Assembly: GCA_963837635.1 (NCBI GenBank)
Contig: CAWINY010000007.1
Span: 496,001-560,000 of the forward strand
DNA: 64,000 bases
From: CAWINY01 sp963837635
GTDB lineage: Bacteria; Acidobacteriota; Terriglobia; Terriglobales; Acidobacteriaceae
Reading direction: 5' to 3'
A program made the position numbers and the translations under genes. This document shows, piece by piece, positions 7,712-16,748 of this stretch (the first letter of the stretch is position 1; each line of letters opens with the position of its first letter). The notes beneath the pieces are model-generated. The model did no database searches. It was not told the DNA's origin and worked only from the letters and a program-made list of their open reading frames with translations.

Positions 7712-10700
7712 ATGATTCCCGGAAACTCCGCTGAACCTGCTTCTTCTGCCGAAGGCGAGCCAACGGAACTTCCTCGTCCAGTGCTCTTTCCCATAGTCGG
7801 AGTCGGGGCTTCCGCCGGGGGACTGGAGGCGCTCACCGAACTGCTCGGCCATTTGCCGGCCAAGACCGGGATGGCCTTCGTGCTGATTCAACATCTTGAT
7901 CCCACCCACGAAAGCATGCTGTCTGCCCTGATGTCCAGGACGACGACCATGCCGGTCCGCGAAGCCAAGGACCAAATGAGGGTCGAACCCGACCATGTCT
8001 ACGTGATTCCGCCAAACACGAGCATGGCCATGGTTGACAGCGTTCTGGCCCTCACGCCCCGCAGCCGCGAGCATCACACGCCCATCGATTATTTCTTCCG
8101 CACGCTTTCCGAGTATCGCAAGGACAAAGCAATCGGCGTGGTCTTGTCGGGCGCCGGATCCGACGGGACCTTGGGCCTGGAGGCCATCAAGGCGGAAGGC
8201 GGAATCACCTTTGCCCAGGATGAACAAACCGCGAAATATGCCGGCATGCCCCGCAGCGCCAGTGCGTCCGGCAATGTCGACTTCGTCCTGCCGCCGGAAG
8301 GGATTGCCCGAGAGCTGGTGAGAATCGCCCGTCATCCCTATTTTTCCGATCTTGCCAAACCACAGAAAGCTGAGCCGGAGGAAGCGGTCGAGGAAGAACC
8401 GCAGGCCCTGGGAATGATCTTCGCCCTGTTGAAAACCGCCACCGGCGTTGATTTCACGCACTACAAGCGCACTACGATCATGCGCCGGATCCAGCGGCAG
8501 ATGCTGGTGCATCAGGTGGACAAGTTGAGCGCCTTCCACGGCTATCTGAAACGCGAGCCCGCCGAAGTGGAGGCACTCTATCGCGACCTGCTCATCAACG
8601 TCACCGAGTTTTTCCGCAATCCCGAGGTCTTCGAAGCCCTGAAAGACCAGGTGTTCCCCAGCTTTATGAAGGAACGATTGCCCGATGCTGCCATCCGGGT
8701 CTGGGTGCCGGGATGCGCCTCGGGCGAAGAAGTTTACTCACTGGCCATCGCGCTGCAGGAATTCTTAGGCGAAAAAAGCACCAACACGCAAGTGCAGTTT
8801 TTTGGGACAGATCTGGACGAAGATGCCATCGAGAAAGCGCGCGCGGGTTTCTACTCCGAAAATGGCGTGGCCGGTGTCTCGGCCGAACGCCTGCGGCGGT
8901 TCTTCACCAGAAGCGATGGCGGATACCGAACCAGCAAGGCCATCCGGGAGATGTGCGTTTTCGCCCGGCAGAATCTGTTCGCCGACCCTCCGTTTTCCCG
9001 CCTGGACCTGATCAGTTGCCGGAACGTATTGATCTACATGGACTCGGTGCTGCAGAAGCAAGCCATACCGATCTTCCACTACGCGCTGAAGCCAACCGGG
9101 TTTCTGTTGCTGGGCGGCTCGGAGGGCGTCGGCCAGTTCACCGATCTGTTCGAGCTGTTCGATAGAAAGCACAAGCTCTATTCGAGAAAATGGGCCCCTG
9201 GGCACCCGCATTTCGATTTCGCGGTGCACCGTGGTCCCGCACCCGTGCCGGAGTCCGCTCAGAAAAGCGAAATGCGCGGCGACGCTTTCGATCTGCAAAG
9301 TGAATTTGATCGTGCGCTGCTTGCCAACTATGCTCCCGTCGCCGTGGTGGTGGGCGAGGGTCTGGAAGTGCTGCAGTCGCGTGGGGACACTACCCCCTAT
9401 CTCAAGCTGCCGGCCGGCAAGCCCAGCCTCAATTTGCTCAAGCTGGCCAGAGAGGGCCTCGCCTTTGAGCTGCGCAATGCGATCGCTGCGGCAAAGAAGG
9501 ACAAGGTGCCCATCCGGCGGGATGGCATACAGATTCATTCCGACAATGTGACTGTGACTAAGACCGTCGGCATTGAAGTCAGGCCGCTTAAGTTGGCTAG
9601 CGCCAAGGATGGCTGCCTGATGATCGTATTTTCCGATCTTCCCTCCGCGTCCCCCGCCGAATCGCGGAATGCACCAGCCGCCGTTCGGCCCAAGAATGGA
9701 AAGCCCAAGAAAATAGAGAAAGAAAAGCCGGGAGCGGCCGGCGCCCGCGCTCAGCAACTGGAGCAGGAGCTCGCGAGCACGAAACAGGAACTCGGGAGTA
9801 CCAGGGAATATCTGCAGGAGGTCATCGAGAGACAGGACGCGAGCAACGAGGAGCTGCAGGCCGCGAACGAAGAGATCCTGTCGGCCAACGAGGAGTTGCA
9901 AAGCACCAACGAGGAACTGGAAACCGCCAAGGAAGAACTGCAATCGACCAACGAAGAACTGAGCACGGTCAACGACGAGCTGCGCAGCCGGAATACGGAA
10001 TTGAGCCAATTGAGCAACGACTTGGTAAACCTGCTCATGACCATCAATGTTCCGATCATCATGGTGGGCTGCGATCTGCGCATTCGCCGGCTCACTCCCA
10101 TGGCGGAAAAGGCGCTCCGGGTGATTCCCTCCGATGTCGGGCGGCTGATTACGGACATCAAGCTCAATGTCGATATACCGGACCTGGAGAAGCTGATCCT
10201 GGCCGTAATCGAGAACCTTCTCCCCCTGGAACAAGAGGTGCGGGACGCGGAGGGGCACTGGTACTCGTTGCAAGTGCGGCCGTATCGAACCACCGATAAC
10301 AAGATCGATGGCGCGGTGCTGGCGCTGCAGGACATCGATATTCTGAAGCGCAGCGAGCAGACCTTTAAGCAATCCAGCGACTTCACTCGATCGGTCGTCG
10401 ATACCGTGCGCGAACCGCTGCTGGTGCTCGATGCGGAGCTGCGGGTGGTGACGGCTAATCAATCCTTCTACGCCGTCTTCCAAGTCTCGCCCGAGGAGAC
10501 CATCGGGAAAGATCTCTACGCTCTGGGAGGCGGCCAATGGAATATCCCCCAACTGCGGACACTCATGGGTGAGATCCGGTCCCAAGGCAACGCGGTGCGC
10601 GAGTTGGTGGTGGAACACGAGTTTTCCGGCATCGGGCGCAAAACGATGTCGCTCAATGCCAGCGCAATCCGTACCACGGACGGTACTCCTCCGCTAATCC

Positions 10701-11875
10701 TGCTGGCCATCGAAGACATCACCGAACGCAAGCAGGAAGACGAAAAGCAGTTCCGCACGCTGGCCGATTCGATTCCGCAGTTGGTCTGGATGGCGAATCC
10801 GGATGGCTGGATCTTTTGGTACAACCAGCGCTGGTATGAATACACCGGCGCCACTCCGGCGCAGTTGGAAGGATGGGGCTGGCAATCGTTGCATGACCCC
10901 GTGGAGCTGCCGAAGGTGCTGGAGCGTTGGCGCGCTTCGCTGGAGACCGGTGAGCCTTTCGACATGGTGTTCCCGCTACGCGGGGCCGATGGAGTGTTCC
11001 GCCCCTTCGTGAGCCGTGCGGTGGCCGTGAAGGATGCGGACGGGCATGTGGTGCGCTGGTTCGGCACGAATACCGACATCAGCGCGCAGATGAAGGCCGA
11101 GGAGGATTTGCGCCTGCGGCAGCACGCTCTGGTGCGCAGCGAGAAGCTGGCCGCCACCGGACGTTTGGCGGCAACCATCGCGCATGAGATCAACAACCCG
11201 CTGGCAGCGATGGTGAATATCGTGTACCTCCTGGGCCAATCGGTTACGGATGCAAGCACGCGGGAGTACGTCGATCTGCTGGACAAGCAGCTTCGAACCA
11301 TCAGCCGCGTCGCAACCCAGACCCTGAAATTCCATCGCGACAGCGGCCCACGCACGGAAATCAAACTCGCGGAAATGATTGACGAATTGCTGGAATTCTA
11401 CGGACCCCTGACCCAGACACACGGAGTAACCCTGGTCAAGCGCCTCGACGCTGAGGGGAAGCTTGCCGGATCCAGCGGCGAGCTCCGCCAGGTGTTCTCT
11501 AACCTTATCGTAAATGCGATCGAGGCCACGCCCCAGGGCGGGAAGGTGGCGCTCCACTTGTACGAAACCGCCGACTGGCGAAACCCGGGCACACGGGGCT
11601 ATCGAATCGCGGTTGCCGATTCCGGCAGCGGCATCGACCCAGAGCACCGTTCGAGTATCTTCGAACCGTTCTTTACCACCAAAGGCGAACGAGGAACGGG
11701 ATTGGGACTTTGGGTGAGCATGGGAATCGTTGACCGCGCGGGTGGATCCATGCGCGTGTGGAGTACCCAGCGGCCCGGGCGCTCGGGCACCTGCTTCTCC
11801 GTTTTCCTGCCCGCCGAAGTCCCCGCCGCGGAGAACTCGAAACGGCGACGGTACGAGGCCAGCAAAGCAGACTGA
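7712..11875 (+). CDS. CheB-CheR-PAS hybrid sensor histidine kinase
   Basis: 1387 aa. Order: CheB methylesterase domain (about 24-205; Ser in GASAGGLEAL, His in QHLDP, Asp in GAGSDGTLGL), CheR methyltransferase (about 225-490; EFFRNPEVF, GCASGEEVYS), a Glu-rich coiled coil (about 680-770; repeated NEELQ units), PAS-like domains (about 775-1130), HisKA with H-box TIAHEINNPLA, and HATPase (GTGLGLWVS). It couples a chemotaxis-like methylation pair to phospho-signalling. No receiver domain or regulator lies beside it. It sits between accessory-element fragments and points opposite to them, so it is either cargo or a piece of chromosome caught between breakpoints. Confidence 0.95.
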   Translation: MIPGNSAEPASSAEGEPTELPRPVLFPIVGVGASAGGLEALTELLGHLPAKTGMAFVLIQHLDPTHESMLSALMSRTTTMPVREAKDQMRVEPDHVYVIPPNTSMAMVDSVLALTPRSREHHTPIDYFFRTLSEYRKDKAIGVVLSGAGSDGTLGLEAIKAEGGITFAQDEQTAKYAGMPRSASASGNVDFVLPPEGIARELVRIARHPYFSDLAKPQKAEPEEAVEEEPQALGMIFALLKTATGVDFTHYKRTTIMRRIQRQMLVHQVDKLSAFHGYLKREPAEVEALYRDLLINVTEFFRNPEVFEALKDQVFPSFMKERLPDAAIRVWVPGCASGEEVYSLAIALQEFLGEKSTNTQVQFFGTDLDEDAIEKARAGFYSENGVAGVSAERLRRFFTRSDGGYRTSKAIREMCVFARQNLFADPPFSRLDLISCRNVLIYMDSVLQKQAIPIFHYALKPTGFLLLGGSEGVGQFTDLFELFDRKHKLYSRKWAPGHPHFDFAVHRGPAPVPESAQKSEMRGDAFDLQSEFDRALLANYAPVAVVVGEGLEVLQSRGDTTPYLKLPAGKPSLNLLKLAREGLAFELRNAIAAAKKDKVPIRRDGIQIHSDNVTVTKTVGIEVRPLKLASAKDGCLMIVFSDLPSASPAESRNAPAAVRPKNGKPKKIEKEKPGAAGARAQQLEQELASTKQELGSTREYLQEVIERQDASNEELQAANEEILSANEELQSTNEELETAKEELQSTNEELSTVNDELRSRNTELSQLSNDLVNLLMTINVPIIMVGCDLRIRRLTPMAEKALRVIPSDVGRLITDIKLNVDIPDLEKLILAVIENLLPLEQEVRDAEGHWYSLQVRPYRTTDNKIDGAVLALQDIDILKRSEQTFKQSSDFTRSVVDTVREPLLVLDAELRVVTANQSFYAVFQVSPEETIGKDLYALGGGQWNIPQLRTLMGEIRSQGNAVRELVVEHEFSGIGRKTMSLNASAIRTTDGTPPLILLAIEDITERKQEDEKQFRTLADSIPQLVWMANPDGWIFWYNQRWYEYTGATPAQLEGWGWQSLHDPVELPKVLERWRASLETGEPFDMVFPLRGADGVFRPFVSRAVAVKDADGHVVRWFGTNTDISAQMKAEEDLRLRQHALVRSEKLAATGRLAATIAHEINNPLAAMVNIVYLLGQSVTDASTREYVDLLDKQLRTISRVATQTLKFHRDSGPRTEIKLAEMIDELLEFYGPLTQTHGVTLVKRLDAEGKLAGSSGELRQVFSNLIVNAIEATPQGGKVALHLYETADWRNPGTRGYRIAVADSGSGIDPEHRSSIFEPFFTTKGERGTGLGLWVSMGIVDRAGGSMRVWSTQRPGRSGTCFSVFLPAEVPAAENSKRRRYEASKAD

Positions 11876-12284
11876 CATGTAGCGTTAGAGGACCAACCCA
11901 ACAGCATTACAAGTGCACGCTCTTGATCTTTGTGCGTTTAGCGACTGGGATTGCCCAAACCTTCACATTCCCGCGCTGTGGAGTTGCAACCTGCTCTACT
12001 CGCCTCATAAGTCCTCCAACGGACTGTTCTCATTGGCCTCCACCTCGTGACGGTGCCGGCGCCTTGCCAAAGCACGGCTCCCACGCCGTCCTCAAGAAGC
12101 GAGTTCGTCATCGACGCTCTGCCCAGGAAGTCCGCATCCTATGCCCGATTGAAGTACCTGCCTCTGGCACTGGGGTCTGCAACGCTCAATAGGCACTCAA
12201 GTTGGAGTGGCAGCACAGCCAGAACTAAGGCTGTCCTACGAAGCACGCGCGCCAGGTTCTCTGCTGTCAAAACCAAGGCGGAGC
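11876..12284. other. Non-coding stretch with a decayed gene copy
   Basis: No intact gene. Around 12036-12110 the DNA resembles the 3' end of the small zinc-protein gene at 14528-14767 (shared run about 14558-14620). Read on the minus strand it still spells LEDGVGAVLWQG, against FEDGGGTVLWQG in the intact gene. The rest shows nothing I can name. Confidence 0.5.
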
Positions 12285-12552
12285 TTAGAAGACGCTGGTT
12301 AGATCGCGCCGACCGTCGATGACACGCACAATCTCGACCGCATCAACCGGGCCATCGTCGGTGTTGGGGTGCGTTTCGTAAAGGATGAGATATGGCTTCT
12401 CGACAAGAAGGCGGGCCGATGGCCGGATCTCGGGGCGACGTGGACCAAGGCGCGGCTGGGAAGCGAGCAGTTCGGCTTTAGCTTCAATCGTGGCGTAAAG
12501 TCGTTCTGCGGCGTCTGGGTTGTCGAAGCCAATCGTTAGGTAAATGTCTAGC
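12285..12552 (-). pseudogene. parE: ParE toxin, C-terminal part (split by IS256)
   Basis: ParE-type ribosome-independent toxins poison gyrase. This piece carries the typical core: DNPDAAERLYATIEAKAELL, RPEIRPSARLLVEKPYLILY and the C-terminal EIVRVIDGRRDLTSVF. The start lies on the other side of the insertion (see 13942-13993). Removing the insertion sequence and one 8-bp repeat restores a continuous frame beginning MKAKVLWTPQAREDLLDIYL, about the normal ParE length. As it stands the toxin is inactivated while parD is intact. Confidence 0.85.
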
Positions 12553-13941
12553 GAGGGTGTAAATAGAACTGTGTAAAGGGCCATGGGACGAGGAGAATGA
12601 GAACCCCATGGCAATCGACAAGAAGTTGATCGACCAACTGCTGACGGACTACAAGAAACCCGAGGATATCATCGGGGAAACCGGTCTGCTGAAAGAGTTG
12701 ACCAAAGCCATTCTGGAACGGGCGCTGGAAGCAGAGATCACCGAGCATCTGGGCTACGAGAAGCACGACCCGGCGGGCCACCACCGGGGCAACAGCCGCA
12801 ACGGCAAGAACCGAAAAACCCTGAAGGGAGACTTTGGCGAGTTGGAACTGGAGACGCCGCGCGACCGCCAGGCCAGCTTCGAGCCCAAGCTGGTGGGCAA
12901 GCGCCAGACGCGCTGGACCGGCTTCGACGACAAGATCATCTCCCTGTATGCCCGGGGGATGACCACGCGCGAGATCCAGGGGCATCTGGAGGAGATGTAC
13001 AAGGTGGACGTGTCGCCCACGCTGATCTCCAACGTCACCGAGGCGGTGCTGGAAGAAGTAAAGCAGTGGCAGGGCCGACCGCTGGAAGAGTTGTATCCGA
13101 TCGTGTACTTGGACGCGCTGATGGTGAAGGTGCGCGACGAGGGCCACATCCAGAACAAGGCGATCTATGTGGTGCTGGGCGTGAACCTGGAAGGGCAGAA
13201 GGAAGTGCTGGGGCTGTGGGTGGCGCAGACGGAAGGAGCCAAGTTCTGGCTGCAGGTGCTGACGGAACTGCAGAATCGCGGCGTCAAGGATATCTTCATC
13301 GCCTGCGTGGATGGGCTGAAGGGCTTTCCGGAAGCCATCGAGGCGGTGTATCCGCGCACGGAGGTGCAGCTCTGTATCGTGCATCTGGTGCGGGCTTCGC
13401 TCAATTACGTGCCCTGGAAACTGCGCAAGCCGGTAGCCGCCGATCTGCAATCGATCTATCGCGCGGCCACGACGGTCGAGGCCGAACAGGCTCTGCAGGA
13501 ACTGGAAAGCAAGTGGAAAGCCTACCCCAGCGTGAGTCAGGTATGGCGGCGGAACTGGGCGCGGATCACGCCCTTTTTCAACTATCCGCCCGAGATCCGG
13601 CGGGCGATTTACACCACCAACAGCGTGGAATCGTTGAACCGGTCGCTGCGCAAGATCATCAAAATCCGCGGCGGTTTTCCTCACCAAGACGCGGCGCTCA
13701 AGTTGCTGTTCTTGGCCCTTCGCCAGGCGGCGAAGAAGTGGACCATGCCGATTGCCCACTGGCGCGAAGCCCTGAACCACTTCACCATTCTGTGGCCCGA
13801 TCGGATGCCGGCCTTCGAGAGAGTTACGCAATGACCAGGCAGAACGCTTCTACGGAGATGGGCAGGGGAAGGGATACCCTTCCCCTGCACCCCATCCCAA
13901 AAACAAACCTTGGCCATTTACACGGAACTCTGGACACACCC
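12553..13941 (+). mobile_element. IS256-family insertion sequence, copy 1
   Basis: 1389 bp. Left end GAGGGTGTAAATAG, right end (reverse complement) GGGTGTGTCCAGAG, imperfect inverted repeats that also share GTGTAAA[GT]GGCC further in. Flanked by the direct repeat TGTCTAGC at 12545-12552 and 13942-13949, 8 bp as usual for the family. Encodes one transposase. Copy 2 (19910-21298) has the same length, ends and transposase protein in reverse orientation. Confidence 0.93.
12608..13834 (+). CDS. IS256-family (mutator-type) transposase
   Basis: 408 aa, full length for the family. MULE-type DDE transposase: first Asp in IVYLDALMVKVRDEG, second in FIACVDGLKGFPEAI, Glu in YTTNSVESLNRSLRK. N-terminal zinc-less region with GNSRNGKNRKTL is typical. 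Intact and identical in protein sequence to the second copy, so recently active. Start ATG with AGGAGAATGAGAACCCC upstream. The long antisense frame across it is a codon-bias shadow. Confidence 0.95.
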   Translation: MAIDKKLIDQLLTDYKKPEDIIGETGLLKELTKAILERALEAEITEHLGYEKHDPAGHHRGNSRNGKNRKTLKGDFGELELETPRDRQASFEPKLVGKRQTRWTGFDDKIISLYARGMTTREIQGHLEEMYKVDVSPTLISNVTEAVLEEVKQWQGRPLEELYPIVYLDALMVKVRDEGHIQNKAIYVVLGVNLEGQKEVLGLWVAQTEGAKFWLQVLTELQNRGVKDIFIACVDGLKGFPEAIEAVYPRTEVQLCIVHLVRASLNYVPWKLRKPVAADLQSIYRAATTVEAEQALQELESKWKAYPSVSQVWRRNWARITPFFNYPPEIRRAIYTTNSVESLNRSLRKIIKIRGGFPHQDAALKLLFLALRQAAKKWTMPIAHWREALNHFTILWPDRMPAFERVTQ

Positions 13942-13993
13942 TGTCTAGCAGGTCCTCACGGGCTTGAGGCGTCCATAGAACCTTAGCTTTCAT
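13942..13993 (-). pseudogene. parE: ParE toxin, N-terminal stub
   Basis: ATG at 13993 overlaps the parD stop (TAATG). The stub encodes MKAKVLWTPQAREDLLD and then hits the insertion sequence. Its last bases are one copy of the 8-bp target repeat. Its partner is 12285-12552. Confidence 0.8.
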
Positions 13994-14274
13994 TAGCCTG
14001 CATTCCGGAGACTTGTTTTCAGACGTTGGCGAGCTTCTCTGCGTAGCTCCTCGAATTCCAGGGAGGTGGCTGGTCCGCTGGCCTTGCCCTTATCCCACGC
14101 CTCGCGAAGACGCTTGATATCTTCCTGCCGCATCTCGCGCTTGAACTGCCAATCACGGATAGCCTCGCGGACTACCTCACTCGTGGTGGCATATTCCCCC
14201 GCATCAACGGCGGCCTTGAGAGCCCTGACTTGCTCGCTGGTTAAAGCGACACTTACCTTTTGAATGTCCGGCAT
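13993..14274 (-). CDS. parD: ParD-type antitoxin (ribbon-helix-helix)
   Basis: 93 aa. The N-terminal ribbon VSVALTSEQVRALKAAV, then YATTSEVVREAIRDW, is the RHH DNA-binding fold of ParD/CopG antitoxins; the acidic C-terminal half would wrap the toxin. Start ATG 14274 with AAGGAA upstream. It precedes and overlaps parE by 1 nt. A perfect palindrome just upstream (14297-14313) is a likely operator for autorepression. Free of its toxin because parE is split, it may be a relic or act as an anti-toxin against related systems. Confidence 0.88.
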   Translation of the reverse strand: MPDIQKVSVALTSEQVRALKAAVDAGEYATTSEVVREAIRDWQFKREMRQEDIKRLREAWDKGKASGPATSLEFEELRREARQRLKTSLRNAG

Positions 14275-14296
14275 GGGTGTTCCTTTGTCCGCCTTG

Positions 14297-14313
14297 GTAG
14301 TAAAGATTACTAC
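14297..14313 (-). promoter_or_regulatory. Palindromic operator candidate for parD
   Basis: GTAGTAA-AGA-TTACTAC, a perfect 7-bp inverted repeat with a 3-nt centre, 22 nt upstream of the parD ATG. RHH antitoxins bind such repeats to repress their own operon. Confidence 0.5.
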
Positions 14314-14527
14314 TAAATGTAAATCTGTCCAAGAGCAAAACGGTCTATTTCTGGCGCCCAAAACCAGTTTGCCGACCCGCGAGTGCCGCCCCACGGTGAG
14401 AAGCGGAGTAGACATTAACATTGCCGGTATATGCTTGTATGCCGATGATACTAAAGGCCAATACCAAGCAGGAGTTTTGGTTTAAGTTGTGGTCGAGCCT
14501 AAGGAAGCGGCATACGCGGTTTTGTTT

Positions 14528-14767
14528 TCAGAAGTGGGAAGAACCCGTGTTGCCGGAATCCACCTCGTGGCGGTGCCGGCGGCCTTGCCAAAGCACGGTT
14601 CCGCCGCCGTCCTCAAAATCGTCTTCGTTTTCTGACAGACGAATGATCTTCCATCGATCAAGGCCTACTGCCTCGATAAGCAATTCTTTGTGCCGTTCGC
14701 AAAATGGGCTGCCGCCGATTAACCAGGGCGCCCGCCGATTGCAATTGAGACAGCGGGGCAGCGCCAT
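14528..14767 (-). CDS. Small zinc-ribbon-like protein
   Basis: 79 aa. Starts MALPRCLNCNRRAPWLIGG and has CxxC followed by PFCERH, giving a possible CCCH zinc site in the first 35 residues. The ribosome site GGAGGATACG before ATG 14767 is strong. No known family. It lies downstream of the Gp157 gene in the same orientation and so belongs to the accessory module; a decayed copy of its 3' half sits near 12036-12110. Confidence 0.6.
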   Translation of the reverse strand: MALPRCLNCNRRAPWLIGGSPFCERHKELLIEAVGLDRWKIIRLSENEDDFEDGGGTVLWQGRRHRHEVDSGNTGSSHF

Positions 14768-14861
14768 CGTATCCTCCTGAAGCAAGTTGTGAGCAGTGGG
14801 GAATAACTACGGAGTGCGCCGGAGCCCGTGACGGGGAACCGGCTTGGATGGGAGTGGCGGT

Positions 14862-15479
14862 TTAGGCAAATCGAATGTGGCAGCCTTTGACCAGCGTCGC
14901 GCCGGCAATCGCGGTTCCTGCTTCCAGCTCGGCGCGAATCAACCGCTCATTCGGTTCGTGCTTGATGACCGCCACCTCAAGCTTCCGCTTCAGTTCGGGA
15001 GACGCAACGACCTCCAGCAGTCGGACCCAGTCTTCTTGTGCTAGGGTGATGGTCGTTTGGTAATACGATCCGGGCACGCCCAACGGGTCCATCGTCAAGG
15101 TGGAGTTGCTGTTCTTCTGCAACCGGATCGTGTTCAGGTCGCCTTCCAGGCGCTTTAACCCACGCGTCAGCATGAAGTAGGTAAGCATGCGTTTGACCTG
15201 GGTGACACGGCCCTCAGCGCTCTTCTGGCGAGCGGCCAGTCGCGCCGCTTCGTCCTTGGCAGCCTTCGCCAGAAACTCTGTGGCGCGCACATAACCCGCG
15301 ATGCGATCGACCTTTTTCCCAAGTTCGGCAAACAGATCGAGGCATCGCAGTTTACTTTCTTCGCTGATTGCGCCCGACTGTTCTTCCTCTGCTGAGGCCG
15401 CATCGAATGCAGCCTCCAGTTCCGTATCGATTGCAAACAAACTGGCGTTCTCGGCGGTCGTCGTCGAAATGGATTCCAT
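14862..15479 (-). CDS. Siphovirus Gp157-like protein
   Basis: 205 aa. The pattern of a long helical region (CLDLFAELGKKVDRIAGYVR, then ARLAARQKSAEGRVTQVKRML) followed by LEGDLNTIRLQKNSNSTLTM matches the Gp157 family of phage resistance/recombination-module proteins. It follows the Rad52-like gene and SSB in one direction, a classic phage or plasmid recombination cassette. The region between it and the Rad52-like gene holds a nested hairpin (15501-15538). Exact biochemical role unknown. Confidence 0.75.
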   Translation of the reverse strand: MESISTTTAENASLFAIDTELEAAFDAASAEEEQSGAISEESKLRCLDLFAELGKKVDRIAGYVRATEFLAKAAKDEAARLAARQKSAEGRVTQVKRMLTYFMLTRGLKRLEGDLNTIRLQKNSNSTLTMDPLGVPGSYYQTTITLAQEDWVRLLEVVASPELKRKLEVAVIKHEPNERLIRAELEAGTAIAGATLVKGCHIRFA

Positions 15480-15500
15480 CTTCTAACCCTCTTGGCAAAG

Positions 15501-15538
15501 AAGCCTGCAGACACACCTGTCTGCGTGCCTGCAGGCTT
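15501..15538 (-). promoter_or_regulatory. Nested, mutually exclusive hairpins between two module genes
   Basis: Outer arms AAGCCTGCAG / CTGCAGGCTT (10 bp) enclose and overlap a second repeat GCAGACA-cacc-TGTCTGC at 15507-15524. The two stems compete for the same bases. No T-run follows on the minus strand, so this is not a plain intrinsic terminator; it may set expression of the downstream gene or mRNA processing. Confidence 0.45.
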
Positions 15539-15553
15539 TAGGGGCCGCAGTGA

Positions 15554-16630
15554 CTAGGTTGCGTGCGGTTGGTGGGGACCAGCGAGTTCCTCGAGACCAT
15601 ACACCACGTTCTCGAGCGTCTTCATGTCGCTGATCTGGTGAAGAGGCGGGGCCTGAATCTTCGCCAGCAAAGCATCAACGGTGGTGCGGTCCAGACGCCT
15701 GGTCACAGCGCCCAGGCGATCGAATCCCCGTGTTGCCGACTCCAGGATCTGGAGGACTCTTTGCTTGACGGCAACATCGCGAATCAGTTTGGGCTGGTTC
15801 GCTTTGCCGAGCTCCCGCAGGACGTTGCGATAAAACGATGGTCCAACGACGCTCTCCATGCGAGTAATCCGCAGGTCGAGGTCGCTGGAATCGCCCGTGG
15901 CAGCGGCACTCTTCGGCGCTGATCCGTTTCCGGTGGCGCTGCCGTTCCTGTTCTCGCCATGCCCGTTTGGCCCTGAGCTGTTCGGGCTCGCGGTACCGTT
16001 GCCATTGTGGCGCATCCCGTTCCCGTTGCCGTGTGGGCGGGGTGCGCCAACCGCGGTCGAGGCCGTATTGCTATTGATGTTTCGTGCACCAGGGCGCATG
16101 CCTTTGCGCCAGTTTTCCGGAACCATCCAGGCAGGAATTGCCGGTGCTTTCACTGGCTGCCTGTGTTGGTCCAGATCGACCCACGCAGCGACACAGTCAT
16201 AGAAATAGCGGCCCAAGCCGAAGCACGAGCACGCACGCTTAAACGCCTGTGCTTCTGCCGACGTCATAGCATTGTCGTCATCGGCCCACTCTTCCCCGGT
16301 TCCGGAGTGCGAACCAACACCGAGGATTGTGACCACGCATGTAACCAGGATCTTCCCGGTGATGATGCTTTCACCCTTCTTTGTCCGGGTAATGTTGTTC
16401 ATGGTCTCGACCTTGTAAGCACGCGTCCATCCTTGTGGGGTGAGAAGCGCGTTCAACCGGTCGGTATAGGCGCGCTGATCGGCGTAAGGCACGATCTGAC
16501 CACGTTTTTTGTCGTTCGAGGTGTTGGTGACGCGCCATTGCACATGGTCTGCTGGAAATGGAATCTCAAGCTCCGCGAGGAGCTTTCTAACGTCCAAATC
16601 CGCAGGGAGCTTCGCAGTAGTTGTAGACAT
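15554..16630 (-). CDS. Rad52/Rad22-like single-strand annealing protein
   Basis: 358 aa. The N-terminal 170 residues show the Rad52-like pattern: LLTPQGWTRAYKV, ITGKILVTCVVTILGVGSHSGTGEEW, and MTSAEAQAFKRACSCFGLGRYFYD. The middle (about 185-250) is a low-complexity Gly/Asn/His linker (many NGNG units), the C-terminus is a separate helical domain. It anneals complementary ssDNA in phage and plasmid recombination. Start ATG 16630 follows GGAGGAGGAAC; the open frame upstream to 16987 is the antisense of intergenic DNA. It lies 118 nt after the SSB gene. Confidence 0.82.
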   Translation of the reverse strand: MSTTTAKLPADLDVRKLLAELEIPFPADHVQWRVTNTSNDKKRGQIVPYADQRAYTDRLNALLTPQGWTRAYKVETMNNITRTKKGESIITGKILVTCVVTILGVGSHSGTGEEWADDDNAMTSAEAQAFKRACSCFGLGRYFYDCVAAWVDLDQHRQPVKAPAIPAWMVPENWRKGMRPGARNINSNTASTAVGAPRPHGNGNGMRHNGNGTASPNSSGPNGHGENRNGSATGNGSAPKSAAATGDSSDLDLRITRMESVVGPSFYRNVLRELGKANQPKLIRDVAVKQRVLQILESATRGFDRLGAVTRRLDRTTVDALLAKIQAPPLHQISDMKTLENVVYGLEELAGPHQPHAT

Positions 16631-16748
16631 GGGGTGTTCCTCCTCCCCCGCATCCGTAATCTTGTTCAGTCCAAATGCGGGGTGGTGCGACGGAAGCCGG
16701 GGTTCTTGATCGACCTGAAGGCAGGTTCTTTCGGTCGTTAGCCGCCGC

